A stretch of DNA of 36,920 bases from Lachnospiraceae bacterium (GTDB lineage Bacteria; Bacillota; Clostridia; Lachnospirales; Lachnospiraceae), in the NCBI GenBank assembly GCA_017624495.1, contig JAGAMY010000035.1, positions 1 to 36,920 on the forward strand. Direction: 5' to 3'. A program made the position numbers and the translations under genes. Positions 7,378-16,928 of the stretch are shown piece after piece (the first letter of the stretch is position 1; each line of letters begins with the position of its first letter). A model generated the notes under the pieces. The model ran no database searches. It was not told where the DNA came from and saw only the letters and a list, made by a program, of their open reading frames with translations.

Positions 7378-9144
7378 TTACAATCTCGCATCAAATAAGC
7401 CACAATAACTGTCGATTGGGTCAATTCCGGTAAATGCAGTCTCACCCTGCATAATTTTCTCCACTAAGGCATCCAACGTACCTGTTTTTCCATCATAAGT
7501 ATTGATATAGGTTCTTGCCTGTGGAATATCTGCAAGCATGGTCGGCTGTCCACAGCCTACCACCACCACCGGAAGTTCAAATACATACCACGGGATTTCT
7601 CCGCCGCCTTTGGACATTCCAAAGCTTGGTCTGCCATTGGATACGTCACAAAGCGTAATTACTAAATCCATATCTTTTACAAAATCGGCAATGGCATTTT
7701 TGCCTGCAAAATAGATATTGATATCCGGTTTTTCTCCTGCTGCAATCTGTTTTTTCATACGGTCAAGAGGACTTTCGTAAATGAAGGCATCAAATCCTTT
7801 TTCACAAAGCTTGTCCCGTAAAAGCTCTGCCGGATTTTCACCGCCATACCCCATCATCTTCATCAATTCACCCATTGCACCACCTGCGCCCTTTACATGC
7901 ACAATCATGATACGTTTATAACGCTCCGGGGTAATTGGAAGTACATCTTTGTCTTTATATTTTACAAGGGTAATGGCATCTTTGCTAATTGCCTGCTGCA
8001 TTTCCTTGTATGCATCTCGTCCTAATACTTCTTTTAATGCATCTGCTGCCGGAACTAAATCTTCTTTTTCTTTTTTATGCAGTCCCATATGCGCCTTTAA
8101 ACCAAGGATACGCATAAGTGCCTCTGTCATTCGCTCTTCGCTGATACCTCCGGTCTTATAGGCTTCTAACATGGTGGCAAAATCTTCTTTAGGATCATTA
8201 AAGAACAGGAACATATCACAGCCTGCATTGATAGACAATGGCAGCATCTCTTTTCTCGTCATACGGTCAGTCATGGCTACCATGTGAGAAGCATCCGTAA
8301 CCACCATTCCGTTAAAGCCTAATTTGTCACGCAGAAGTGTAGTCATGATTTCTTTACTTAATGTAGCCGGCATCATATCCTCATCTTTTAAATTTGGATT
8401 TATCGCTTTTGCATACTCCGGCAGCATAATGTGACCGCCCATAATGGCATCCAAGCCATTGTCAATCAATTCTTTATACACTTTTCCATAGGTAGCATCC
8501 CATTTTTCCACATCAAAATAATTGACATTATTGGCAATATGGGCATCACGAAAATCCTGTCCGTTTCCCGGGAAATGCTTGGCTGCGCAGGCAAAACCGG
8601 GAATAGTATGTGCACCCTTTAAATATTCCACGCTCATTTTTGCTACACGCTCTGGGTCATTACCGAAAGCACGCCCGATTACTTCGGTGTTCTGCCAGTT
8701 ATATGCAATGTCACATACCGGAGCAAATGCCATATTACAACCGATGGCTTCTGCTTCTTCATTGGACATTTTTCCAAGCGCATAAGCATAATCTGCATTA
8801 TCCGTCGCACCAATTTTTACACCGGAACCAATAAATGTACCATCTGCACAGGCTCCATCACCGCCAGCTTCTGTATTGCAGGCAATAAATACCGGAACTT
8901 TTGCATATTTCTGTAATTTACGGTTTTGCTCTAAAATTGCTGCTCCCGGTGCAGGATTATAGCGGCAGCCGCCAAGATGGTATTTTTCCATCAGTTCTTT
9001 TAAATGTTCTTCCTCATGAGAAGAAGTCAACTGGAAAAATAACTGTCCTACCTTTTCTTCATCACTCATGGAAGCAATGGTATCTTCTACCCATTTGCAG
9101 TCTTCATCTGATAATACATATGGTTTTGCTTTTAAATCTACCAT
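7378..9144 (-). CDS. Glycoside hydrolase family 3 enzyme
   Basis: A 588-aa cytoplasmic GH3 enzyme; no signal peptide is visible. The (beta/alpha)8 domain covers about residues 25-350, with the family motif KHFPGNGQD at 189-197, a DAH loop at 200-202 and the nucleophile region VVTDASHM with Asp284. The KHFPG-loop-DAH arrangement is that of the NagZ/beta-N-acetylhexosaminidase branch. Residues 380-588 form a second domain. Substrate could be a beta-N-acetylhexosaminide or beta-glucoside; the sequence alone does not decide. Start has AGGAGA upstream. It is the last gene of the symporter - HAD - GH3 operon, 21 bases after the HAD gene, and probably processes a sugar imported by the symporter. Confidence 0.9.
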   Translation of the reverse strand: MVDLKAKPYVLSDEDCKWVEDTIASMSDEEKVGQLFFQLTSSHEEEHLKELMEKYHLGGCRYNPAPGAAILEQNRKLQKYAKVPVFIACNTEAGGDGACADGTFIGSGVKIGATDNADYAYALGKMSNEEAEAIGCNMAFAPVCDIAYNWQNTEVIGRAFGNDPERVAKMSVEYLKGAHTIPGFACAAKHFPGNGQDFRDAHIANNVNYFDVEKWDATYGKVYKELIDNGLDAIMGGHIMLPEYAKAINPNLKDEDMMPATLSKEIMTTLLRDKLGFNGMVVTDASHMVAMTDRMTRKEMLPLSINAGCDMFLFFNDPKEDFATMLEAYKTGGISEERMTEALMRILGLKAHMGLHKKEKEDLVPAADALKEVLGRDAYKEMQQAISKDAITLVKYKDKDVLPITPERYKRIMIVHVKGAGGAMGELMKMMGYGGENPAELLRDKLCEKGFDAFIYESPLDRMKKQIAAGEKPDINIYFAGKNAIADFVKDMDLVITLCDVSNGRPSFGMSKGGGEIPWYVFELPVVVVGCGQPTMLADIPQARTYINTYDGKTGTLDALVEKIMQGETAFTGIDPIDSYCGLFDARL

Positions 9145-9165
9145 AACTTTTCTTCTCCTTAAACT

Positions 9166-10008
9166 TTAATTCAAATTATTCAAAAATGCTTCTATTTTCT
9201 GTTCCTGATATTCCCCTGCATAATCTCCGTTCAACAATTTTTCTACACCTTTTATTTTCAATTCTTCCCAGGAAATCTTTTCTTTTTTCACTAAGATTGG
9301 GTAGTAAAATACACTATTTTTCTTTGCCGCATCATAATCTCCCGGTGCATCTCCTACCATCAATACTTTGTCTTTTTCATAGCCCTTCTTTAACAACTCA
9401 CCAATACAATACGCTTTACTTCCTGTATCCTGTGCTAAAAGCAGGTCTACATGGTCAAGCAGACCATACAATTCCCATTCTTCTTCCACTGCCTGTAAAT
9501 TAGCAGAAGATACTATCACGATATCCGCATAAGCATGAGCATACGCCAATGCTTCCTTTGCCCCCTCAAATGGTTTCTTTTCCGCAAAGGAAAGAGCGTT
9601 TATACTTTCGTTTACTTTATTTGACCAGGATAACGCTTTTTTCAGACTAATGCTGCCATCCGCATCAATCGCCCGCTGTAATGCCTGATTAGAAAGTTCA
9701 TCGCTTTCCTTAGTCCATTTCTCCAATACGTCAATACCTTCGATGCCACAGTAAGTATCATTGATTTCCCGCAACATCATAGAAAGCCCTTTGAAACGAT
9801 TTACACCTCTTGTCATGGTATAAAGGTTAATTTCATTCCACCGTTTCAAAATAGGGGCTTCCCATTTGAAAAGCCCCCATTCTTCTATCATACACGGGCC
9901 GAAACATCTAAAATGTTTGATATCCATGGTATCCATGGCACAGCCATCCGAATCTACACAAATCAAATACTCCTTTGTTTTCTGAAAATCTTTAAGATTT
10001 GTACCCAT
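9166..10008 (-). CDS. HAD-superfamily phosphatase
   Basis: A 280-aa haloacid-dehalogenase hydrolase. Motif I is VDSDG with nucleophile Asp19 and general acid Asp21. Motif II is VSSAN, the motif III lysine is in GSKAY, and motif IV is VGDAPGD, which binds magnesium. A long alpha-helical cap (about residues 30-150) lies between motifs I and II, as in C1-capped sugar-phosphate phosphatases. Placed between a GPH symporter and a GH3 enzyme, it may dephosphorylate a sugar phosphate from the same pathway; this is inferred from context. Start has GGAGA upstream. It follows the symporter by 24 bases. Confidence 0.85.
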   Translation of the reverse strand: MGTNLKDFQKTKEYLICVDSDGCAMDTMDIKHFRCFGPCMIEEWGLFKWEAPILKRWNEINLYTMTRGVNRFKGLSMMLREINDTYCGIEGIDVLEKWTKESDELSNQALQRAIDADGSISLKKALSWSNKVNESINALSFAEKKPFEGAKEALAYAHAYADIVIVSSANLQAVEEEWELYGLLDHVDLLLAQDTGSKAYCIGELLKKGYEKDKVLMVGDAPGDYDAAKKNSVFYYPILVKKEKISWEELKIKGVEKLLNGDYAGEYQEQKIEAFLNNLN

Positions 10009-10032
10009 GTGCTATTCTCCATATATTATCTG

Positions 10033-11427
10033 TTATTTTGCTGCCTTATCACGTTTCTCTGCTAAGATTCTTGCATTTTCATCTACTCTTGCTTTATTTA
10101 ATGGGTATAAGAACATTAATACAAGTGCTAAGAGGATATAGCCGACTGCTGGTACAAGACATGTCATGTTGTATATACCATTTACTACATCTGTGTCATA
10201 CGCTGTTGCCTGTGAATATCCAATTGCTGTAAGTAATGCACCTGTTACACCGGAAGAAGCCGCCTGTCCTAATTTTCTTGCAAAAGAATAAATTGCATAA
10301 ATTGTTCCATCGGAACGCTCTCCGGTCTGCACTTGTGTATCATCAATAACGTCTGTAATCATCGCCCAGCAAATCAAGCTGAATACAGCAAGTCCAATAT
10401 AAGAAATTGCATAAATTCCTACGAATACCCATGCATTTGTTGTATGCATAAAGAATGCAATAATAAATACAATTGCTCCAAATAAGGATGCCGCAATAGA
10501 TAACTCTTTTCTACCAAATTTCTGTGAAAGCTTAACCGTAAAAGCTGCACAGATAAAGGTAATTACCATTCCCACAAGACCGGCTGCAGACTGTGCTGCT
10601 GTATTTTTAAAGTAATTCGGGAATACATAAGTGGTCATGGAAGATAATGTGAGCTGTACTAAAAGCATACAAACAGATGCTATAACAATACCAATTAATG
10701 CATTATTTTTTGCAAGGCTTGTCAACAGTTCTTTTAAGTCAAACTTTTCTGTCTTCTGCTCTACTTTTACACGCTCTGTTACCATTGTGTAGCAAAGCAT
10801 ATAACATACCACCGCTCCAATAGAGCAAATCAATGCTGCAATGGACATTCTTGTACCGGAAAGTACTTTATTGCCATTTTCATCCGTATAGTACACGATT
10901 AACGGTAAAATTACACCGATAAATGTACCTGCAAGTGTTGCACCAATGGTTCGCCAGTTTGATAATGAAGCACGGTCTTTTGGTTCACCGGATACTGCGG
11001 ATGCCATAGAACCATAAGGGATGTTGATACTGGTGTAAAATACACTTCCCCAAAGGAGATAAGTAAAGAACATCCAGAAAATCTTAAAGCCCATCGGCAT
11101 ATTGGCAAACCAGCTTGCATACATCAGAAAAGATGCTACAGCTACAGGACCACACATTCTGCGAATCCACTGAATAAATTTACCCTTTTTACCCGGTTTA
11201 CTTCTGTCTACAAGCTGACCCATCGCCACATCTGTGAAGGCATCTACGAAACGGGCAAGCATCATCATTGTACCAACTAATCCTACACCAACACCCATAA
11301 CATCAGAGTAGAATTTCATCAACATCATACTTGAGAGAATAAATGTAAAGTCATTACCAAAATCACCAAACATATATCCCACTTTGTCTCTTATACCAAA
11401 TGGTTTCACTTTTGTTATTGTTGCCAT
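10033..11427 (-). CDS. GPH-family (MFS) cation-coupled sugar symporter
   Basis: A 464-aa membrane protein with about 12 hydrophobic helices. The loop DAFTDVAMGQLVDRS (about residues 62-76) followed by PGKKGKF is the glycoside-pentoside-hexuronide symporter signature, in which the Asp residues bind the coupling Na+ or H+. It probably imports a beta-glycoside, hexuronide or oligosaccharide as first gene of the operon with a HAD phosphatase and a GH3 enzyme. AGGAGG precedes the ATG. The divergent AraC gene and the inverted repeat between them suggest AraC-controlled expression. Substrate is not deducible. Confidence 0.9.
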   Translation of the reverse strand: MATITKVKPFGIRDKVGYMFGDFGNDFTFILSSMMLMKFYSDVMGVGVGLVGTMMMLARFVDAFTDVAMGQLVDRSKPGKKGKFIQWIRRMCGPVAVASFLMYASWFANMPMGFKIFWMFFTYLLWGSVFYTSINIPYGSMASAVSGEPKDRASLSNWRTIGATLAGTFIGVILPLIVYYTDENGNKVLSGTRMSIAALICSIGAVVCYMLCYTMVTERVKVEQKTEKFDLKELLTSLAKNNALIGIVIASVCMLLVQLTLSSMTTYVFPNYFKNTAAQSAAGLVGMVITFICAAFTVKLSQKFGRKELSIAASLFGAIVFIIAFFMHTTNAWVFVGIYAISYIGLAVFSLICWAMITDVIDDTQVQTGERSDGTIYAIYSFARKLGQAASSGVTGALLTAIGYSQATAYDTDVVNGIYNMTCLVPAVGYILLALVLMFLYPLNKARVDENARILAEKRDKAAK

Positions 11428-11482
11428 AATAAATCCTCCTTATTCTTATAATTTTGTTTCATCCTAATGACCTCCTGTTTTA

Positions 11483-11527
11483 TTGACAAAATTTTAACAT
11501 ACTCTTTTTTTAGCTCATGAGTATAAT
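11483..11527. promoter_or_regulatory. Divergent promoter region with inverted repeat between symporter and araC-type gene
   Basis: ATACTC (11499-11504) and GAGTAT (11519-11524) form an inverted repeat with a 14-base spacer. The plus strand has TATAAT at 11522-11527 for the regulator, whose -35 is poor, and a TTGACA at 11483-11488 that is badly spaced for it. The minus strand has TTAAAAT near 11491. The repeat thus lies across both candidate promoters and is a likely operator, probably for the AraC protein. Confidence 0.4.
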
Positions 11528-11587
11528 TTTTGGGCTTTTTGGTAATTTTTTTAGATGTATTACGGTTTTTTATTGAGGTGATGCTAT

Positions 11588-12829
11588 ATGAGATATGATG
11601 CTGTATTAGAATTTACCAAAGATTTGCTGCGCAGTTTCCGCTTAGATATCCGCTATCTCAAAGAAAATATGCTGCCTTCTGATTTTTCCGGTACGGATAC
11701 ATGGTTTCGCCGGCTGTTAAACAGACGTTTTGATAATGAAAATGTCTATCCATTATTAAATACTTACTGCAAGCCTAATACCATTTACAAAATTTGTGAC
11801 TTTCTGCTGTGTAACTATCTGATTTTTCAGTTACCGGATACCGCAGATAATACTATCGTCTATGCTTATATTGGACCTTATACCACAAATCCGGCTACGA
11901 AACCGGATATCCTGACACTTGCAGAAAAATATCACATAACACCGGATATCCTGTCGCAAATTGAACAGTTTTACCAGGATATGCCCTTTATTGCGGATGA
12001 TAGTATTATTTTAAATATTGTATATACTTTAGGGACAAGACTCTGGGGCAGTTTAGATGCTTTTTCCATGGAGAAAATCACTGAAGAACAGGTCGATGAA
12101 TATTCCGCCTTTGAACCTGTTGAACCTTTGCAAAATAATACCGACGAACCCTCTCTTAGTATGCGTTTATTAGAAGAACGCTACGAAATTGAGCATGAGC
12201 TTATGCAGGCAGTTTCTTCCGGAAAAGTGCACAAGGCAGAAATGATTTTTTCCAATTTTACAACACAGCAATTTGAAAAACGTACGCCGAATCCTCTGCG
12301 GAATACAAAAAACTATTTATTTGTTATGAATACGATTCTTAGGCTTGCCGCTGAAAACGGTGCTGTGCATCCTCTGCATATCGACCGGATTTCCTCCAAT
12401 TTTGCAAAAAAAATTGAACTGGTCACTTCCGAAAATGCCTGTTATGCACTGATAAAAGAAATGATTCGCAAATATTGTATGTTAGTTAAAAATCATTCCC
12501 TAAAAGGCTATTCTCTTCTGATTCGAAAGGTAATTACGCAGATTGATTTGGATTTAACTGCTGATTTAAGCTTAAAAGCACAATCCGAACTTTTAAATGT
12601 CAACTCCAGCTATCTGTCTACCTTATTTAAAAAAGAAACAGGACTTACCTTAACAGAATATGTAAACCGCAAACGAATTGAACATGCCATTTTCCTTTTA
12701 AATACCACAAATATGCAGATTCAGACCGCCGCTACCTACTGCGGTATTCCGGATGTGAATTATTTTACAAAAATTTTTAAAAAAATGGTGGGAAAAACTC
12801 CAAAAGAATATCGGGATTCCATACATTAA
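11588..12829 (+). CDS. AraC-family transcriptional regulator
   Basis: A 413-aa regulator. The C-terminal 100 residues are a two-helix-turn-helix AraC domain: LNVNSSYLSTLFKKETG, then NRKRIEHAIFLL, then AATYCGIPDVNYFTKIFKK, ending with GKTPKEYR. The N-terminal 300 residues match no cupin pattern I can recognise and may bind an effector. GAGGTG is placed 8 bases before the ATG. It is transcribed away from the symporter - HAD - GH3 operon, the usual arrangement for a local activator of sugar use. It may also act on the GH2 gene at 13640-15892, whose promoter has an inverted repeat. Confidence 0.9.
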   Translation: MRYDAVLEFTKDLLRSFRLDIRYLKENMLPSDFSGTDTWFRRLLNRRFDNENVYPLLNTYCKPNTIYKICDFLLCNYLIFQLPDTADNTIVYAYIGPYTTNPATKPDILTLAEKYHITPDILSQIEQFYQDMPFIADDSIILNIVYTLGTRLWGSLDAFSMEKITEEQVDEYSAFEPVEPLQNNTDEPSLSMRLLEERYEIEHELMQAVSSGKVHKAEMIFSNFTTQQFEKRTPNPLRNTKNYLFVMNTILRLAAENGAVHPLHIDRISSNFAKKIELVTSENACYALIKEMIRKYCMLVKNHSLKGYSLLIRKVITQIDLDLTADLSLKAQSELLNVNSSYLSTLFKKETGLTLTEYVNRKRIEHAIFLLNTTNMQIQTAATYCGIPDVNYFTKIFKKMVGKTPKEYRDSIH

Positions 12830-12831
12830 TG

Positions 12832-12849
12832 TTGCGTTTCCAAACGCAA
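12832..12849. repeat. 18-bp near-perfect palindrome
   Basis: TTGCGTTTCCAAACGCAA: 8-bp arms around CC, three bases after the AraC stop and about 60 bases before the FlxA-like start. No T-run follows on plus, so it is not a typical terminator. It may be an operator for the FlxA-like gene. Confidence 0.45.
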
Positions 12850-12907
12850 TGGGATAAAATAAAGGTATCTATATTGAACGGACTTTTTACGAAGGGAGGA
12901 TTTTTCT

Positions 12908-13570
12908 ATGGCTATTAACAGTGTCAATACACACAATAGTAATGCCTATACACCACAGGTATCTGCTTCAACTGCAAACACAGAGACGAAAACACTTGAA
13001 AATCAGCTAATGAATAAACAACAGCGTCTAAACAGTCTTTCTTCTGATGACAAAATGAGTGCCGAAGAAAAAGCAAAAGAACGACAGGAGATTCAGAAGC
13101 AAATTGCTGAGCTAAACCGCAAATTAGAACTTCAGCGTATGCAGGAGCAGGAAGAAGCAAAGGAAGCAGCTAAAAAACAGGAACAACTAGACACCCTTAA
13201 AGAAGAAATGACAAAAGAAACCTCTTCTAAGGAAGAAACAAAAGAAGAAACTTCCAAAGATTACAACGAACGCATGGAAACCATGAAAACTTCTGCTGCA
13301 GATACAAGGCAGATTCTAGCTGCAAATATGGCCATCCAACAGGCACGGATTCAGGAAAATGTAGTACAAAAAAATACACAGGATGCAAATGTTTTAGAAT
13401 CTGAAATCAAATCTGACACCTTATACGGTTTGGATACACAGGCAAAAGAAGATGCCCTTGCCAAAATGCGTGGTGTGGAAGATTTTAAGATTGAAGAAAA
13501 AGAACCAAGACCGATGGTACAGAACGACCATGGTATCAGTCCAAACGCCAAAATCGTAATTCGTGAATAA
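12908..13570 (+). CDS. FlxA-like coiled-coil protein
   Basis: A 220-aa highly charged, soluble protein. The segment from about residue 28 to 85 (LENQLMNKQQRLNSLSSDD, then MSAEEKAKERQEIQKQI) resembles E. coli FlxA in its 'two coils around an SS-DDxMS/T linker' layout. FlxA is a flagellum-regulon protein of unknown role. The rest is Lys/Glu/Gln-rich coiled coil and a polar tail with no membrane segment or signal peptide. GGGAGG lies about 7 bases before the ATG. No good sigma-28 promoter could be fixed; TAAAGG at about 12862 has no convincing -10. It stands alone between AraC and a terminator. The family call is tentative, coding status is firm. Confidence 0.65.
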   Translation: MAINSVNTHNSNAYTPQVSASTANTETKTLENQLMNKQQRLNSLSSDDKMSAEEKAKERQEIQKQIAELNRKLELQRMQEQEEAKEAAKKQEQLDTLKEEMTKETSSKEETKEETSKDYNERMETMKTSAADTRQILAANMAIQQARIQENVVQKNTQDANVLESEIKSDTLYGLDTQAKEDALAKMRGVEDFKIEEKEPRPMVQNDHGISPNAKIVIRE

Positions 13571-13590
13571 TATCTTTCGAAAACGTTTAA

Positions 13591-13626
13591 AAACAGTTGT
13601 GGAAATTTAATTTTCCACAACTGTTT
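13591..13626. terminator. Bidirectional terminator between FlxA-like and GH2 genes
   Basis: AAACAGTTGTGGAAA pairs with TTTTCCACAACTGTTT, giving a long stem with T-runs on both strands. It ends the plus-strand FlxA-like transcript and the minus-strand GH2 transcript. Confidence 0.85.
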
Positions 13627-13639
13627 TTTGGTTAAATAT

Positions 13640-15892
13640 TTATGCTTTTGGAATCTGATTTAACTGTGCATTTAAGCCAAGTAACTGTTCCTTTGTCATT
13701 GACGGTCCCATTGCCCCAAAGGTGTTGAGCATACGAATCATGGTAAAGCTTCCCATCATCTGCATCATTGCTCCCATATTTTCGGGTTTCATTGCGGCTG
13801 CAATGGTGCCTTCTGCCCCTTCACTCATGGCTTTCATCATATTCATAAATAGAGCATTTCCACCTTCTGTTGCCATAATATCTGCAATGGTATCATTTAA
13901 GGATAAGTGTCCTTCTACCTCTGTAATATCAAACCAGTTTAATACAGCACCTTTTTCTTTCAAACGGTAGTCATTATTAAACTCTGCCACTTTACGGATA
14001 AAGCTTGTATCCTCCTGTTCTCCTGCCACTGCTTTTAACACTGTTTCACCTTCATTTGGCACATCAAAGTAGAAGAAATGCTCTTTACTTGTCTGCTTGC
14101 CAAGACTCTTACCATTTGCAAAGAGTTCCACTTCCGGTAAATTGGAATATACGGTTACCTTTGTCACATCTTCCACACGGTCTACATAACGTTTTCCACA
14201 GATGTGTACAAACGGTTCATCAGACAGCCATGCTTTGTATGCATAGAAGGAATCCTTTTTATATTTACGGTCAAAGGTGATAAGACCTTTGTGGTTCTGT
14301 CCATTTTCGCCACCTTCGTTTCTGGCATCTGCACCAAAATCAAACATATTCCATACATGGGTTGCCCAGATGTATTCCCTTGAGAAAAGCTGTTTAATTA
14401 ATTCTTCATGATAATATGCCTGATATTCTTCCGTGTAATCTCCCTGTTTTGGCTCTGATGTATGCCAGTTTAAGGCTTCGCAGCCGTATTCACTGCAGCC
14501 AATCGGAATATTTGGAAATTCCTTATGGAAGTTATCAAACCATGGTCCATTCATGGAGGTATCACCGCCATACCATCCAAAGTAATGATTATAGGATACC
14601 ACATCCGGAATCTGTATATATGGGTCATGGATATCACTCATGGTAACTGCTGCTATCGTGGTAAGTCTTGTTTTATCCATTTCATGACAAAGGTCATTTA
14701 AAATTCTATGATTCTCTAATAAATCCTCATCTGCTTTTCCACCACAGCCCATGGTAATCTCATTGGACAATCCCCAAACCACAATACTTGGGTGATTGTA
14801 GTTCTGCACGATTAATTCCTTCATCTGGGAAATGGTATTTTCTCTTCCCTTTGGCAAATGGGTCGAAATATAAGGAATTTCTGCCCAGATAACAAGTCCT
14901 CTCTCATCACACAAATCATAAAAATACTGGTCATGCTGGTAGTGTGCTAAACGTATGGTTGTCGCACCCATTTCACAAATCAAATCCATATCCTCTTCAT
15001 GGTGCTCCGGTAATAATGCATTACCAAATCCCCATCTATCCTGATGACGGGACACACCACGAAGCGGATAACTTTCTCCATTTAAGATAAAGCCTTTCTC
15101 CGGGTCGATTTCAAAACTGCGACAGCCAAATCTTGTTGACACCTTGTCAACTTCTTCTTTTCCATCTGACAATGTCACTTCTGCTGTATATAAATATGGG
15201 TCTTTTTTTCCATTCCATACATGCACATCCTTTATTTCAAAGGCTGTTTTTGTTTCACTTGCCGGCTGTGTGCCTTCTGCAACTACTTTACCATCCGCAT
15301 CTTTGATGACATAGCAAAGCTTTTGTCCTTCTTTTGCATTACTTACAAATACCTCCACCTCAATTTTGGCATCTTTACCCAAAATCTGTGGTGTTACCTG
15401 AATACCGGGGCCTCCATAATACTCTAAGTCAAAGTGTGCATCATCCACTGCAATAATATTTACGTTTCTGTAAAGTCCGCCATAGAATGTAAAGTCTGCA
15501 TGCTGTGGATATACATAATCATTTTCACTGTTATCTACAGCAATTACAAATAAATTATTGGTATCTAAGGCATCTGTTATATTTACTCTCCATGTGGAAT
15601 ATCCACCATCATGATGTGCTAATTTTTTGCCATTTACATAAACATCCGCAGAGGAATTTGCTCCCTGAATCTCTAAATAGTACTGTTTGTTTTCCGGCAA
15701 ATCCATTTTTTTAATTTCTTTTACATAGTAAGCAGTTCCACGATAATAATCTGAACCACCGTCCTGTCCGTCAATATCATTCCATGAATGTGGAAGATTT
15801 ACCAGACACCAGTCTGTAGGCATTGTCTGTGGAACCTCTGTTACACCCTTTCGAAATGCCCACTTTGTGTTAAAATTTAAAATTTCACGCAT
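13640..15892 (-). CDS. Glycoside hydrolase family 2 (beta-galactosidase/glucuronidase type) with Met-rich tail
   Basis: A 750-aa intracellular beta-glycosidase. The N-terminal sugar-binding domain spans about residues 1-165, an immunoglobulin-like domain 170-275, and a TIM barrel about 280-580. The acid/base is Glu378 in WGLSNE and the nucleophile Glu468 in GCSEYG. A further beta domain (580-650) is followed by a helical tail (about 650-750) unusually rich in Met (AAAMKPENMGAMMQMMG); such a tail is not part of the standard GH2 fold. No signal peptide. AGGAGG precedes the ATG. The sequence does not decide between galactosidase, glucuronidase and mannosidase activity. Together with GPH symporter and GH3 it suggests a beta-glycoside locus. 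Confidence 0.9.
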   Translation of the reverse strand: MREILNFNTKWAFRKGVTEVPQTMPTDWCLVNLPHSWNDIDGQDGGSDYYRGTAYYVKEIKKMDLPENKQYYLEIQGANSSADVYVNGKKLAHHDGGYSTWRVNITDALDTNNLFVIAVDNSENDYVYPQHADFTFYGGLYRNVNIIAVDDAHFDLEYYGGPGIQVTPQILGKDAKIEVEVFVSNAKEGQKLCYVIKDADGKVVAEGTQPASETKTAFEIKDVHVWNGKKDPYLYTAEVTLSDGKEEVDKVSTRFGCRSFEIDPEKGFILNGESYPLRGVSRHQDRWGFGNALLPEHHEEDMDLICEMGATTIRLAHYQHDQYFYDLCDERGLVIWAEIPYISTHLPKGRENTISQMKELIVQNYNHPSIVVWGLSNEITMGCGGKADEDLLENHRILNDLCHEMDKTRLTTIAAVTMSDIHDPYIQIPDVVSYNHYFGWYGGDTSMNGPWFDNFHKEFPNIPIGCSEYGCEALNWHTSEPKQGDYTEEYQAYYHEELIKQLFSREYIWATHVWNMFDFGADARNEGGENGQNHKGLITFDRKYKKDSFYAYKAWLSDEPFVHICGKRYVDRVEDVTKVTVYSNLPEVELFANGKSLGKQTSKEHFFYFDVPNEGETVLKAVAGEQEDTSFIRKVAEFNNDYRLKEKGAVLNWFDITEVEGHLSLNDTIADIMATEGGNALFMNMMKAMSEGAEGTIAAAMKPENMGAMMQMMGSFTMIRMLNTFGAMGPSMTKEQLLGLNAQLNQIPKA

Positions 15893-15906
15893 GATTTGTA
15901 CCTCCT

Positions 15907-15977
15907 AAGTTTTGTGATATATCTTTTTTCGTTTTTTTTAATGTTGTTTAAATTAATGTATCACAAATCTTAGTATA
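15907..15977 (-). promoter_or_regulatory. GH2 promoter region with 16-bp imperfect inverted repeat
   Basis: A TATACT -10 candidate lies on minus (plus 15972-15977) with a weak -35. AAGTTTTGTGATATAT (15907-15922) and the reverse complement of 15956-15971 (AAGATTTGTGATACAT) match at 13 of 16 positions. They flank a T-rich leader just downstream of the -10. They may be the two half-sites of a regulator, perhaps the local AraC protein. Confidence 0.4.
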
Positions 15978-16025
15978 TCCTTGAGAATAATTTTTAGGAA
16001 AAATAGGAGAATTTTTTCTAACTTT

Positions 16026-16928
16026 TTAAAAACAGAATATGTCCGTTTCTGCTATTATTGCAATTCCATTTTCAACAGCATAATCATACGAAATATCCTC
16101 ATACAACAATTTTTGTGTTACATTTTTATAATCCGATTCATAAAATCTGCTACAGATTATTTCTTTAAGCATCTGCGGAATATTAATTTGAAGCTGTGCA
16201 GATGGATTATTCTTAGACTTCATTCTATCAACTCTAACTATATCAATCAGTTCATCCAGTTGTTGATTTAATTCTACCTTTCCAAGCAATTTACAAATAT
16301 CATATAAATGCCTGGAATGTCTGTCTGGCTTATTTTGTATTTTATAATCGCATACAGCAAACACCTTATCTACCAAAGTCCTTTCCATAGACTGAACATT
16401 CATTACTACTTCTGCAACATCATATGGGATAGGTAATACAATCCCTTTTTCTGTACAAAATCTTCCTATTAAACTGCCTACAGGATACTTTTCAACCGGA
16501 TACACTGCCTGATAATAGCTAGTCTCAATGATAATTTCTAAAGGAATTTCCATAAACATGGATTTATATTTGAATACATATAAATTATAATCATAGCGTG
16601 ATTTGATTTCCTCCGGATTCATCAATATCAACCCTAATTTTTCCGCAATATTGATTATTAACTCTTTTGACTTTATTCTCTCTGATTGTCTTGGTCTTCG
16701 ATTCATAGACAAATCAATATCTTCAGAAAAACGGTCAATCAAACTATATGCCTTAGAAAGCGAAGTACCTCCTTTAAATACAAATGGCAATTCAGACTTT
16801 GCTAACTCATGCAGAAACATTGACTGAATCATATCTTTTTCAATCATTTTCTCGTCTCTTCCTAGTTCTCTGGCTACTGTTTCTATTATTTCTTTCCACT
16901 CTTGATAATGTTTGCTATACCAATTCAT
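16026..16928 (-). CDS. AbiEii-type nucleotidyltransferase toxin
   Basis: A 300-aa member of the AbiEii/AbiGii toxin family (type IV toxin-antitoxin, phage abortive infection). The nucleotidyltransferase signature is visible: FKGGTSLSKAY at residues 51-61, then the metal-binding SEDIDLS at 68-74 with Asp70 and Asp72. Characterised members transfer pyrimidine nucleotides to tRNA or other RNA. It starts inside the 3' end of the AbiEi gene (14-base overlap) with GGAGG upstream, which ensures coupled expression. It is more AT-rich than its neighbours and lies between a catabolic gene and a sporulation operon, so horizontal gain is likely. Confidence 0.9.
   Translation of the reverse strand: MNWYSKHYQEWKEIIETVARELGRDEKMIEKDMIQSMFLHELAKSELPFVFKGGTSLSKAYSLIDRFSEDIDLSMNRRPRQSERIKSKELIINIAEKLGLILMNPEEIKSRYDYNLYVFKYKSMFMEIPLEIIIETSYYQAVYPVEKYPVGSLIGRFCTEKGIVLPIPYDVAEVVMNVQSMERTLVDKVFAVCDYKIQNKPDRHSRHLYDICKLLGKVELNQQLDELIDIVRVDRMKSKNNPSAQLQINIPQMLKEIICSRFYESDYKNVTQKLLYEDISYDYAVENGIAIIAETDIFCF

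Noticed and set aside
12830-12907. Sigma-28 promoter for the FlxA-like gene
   Set aside because: TAAAGG is present, but no CGATAA-like -10 is found at the needed distance.
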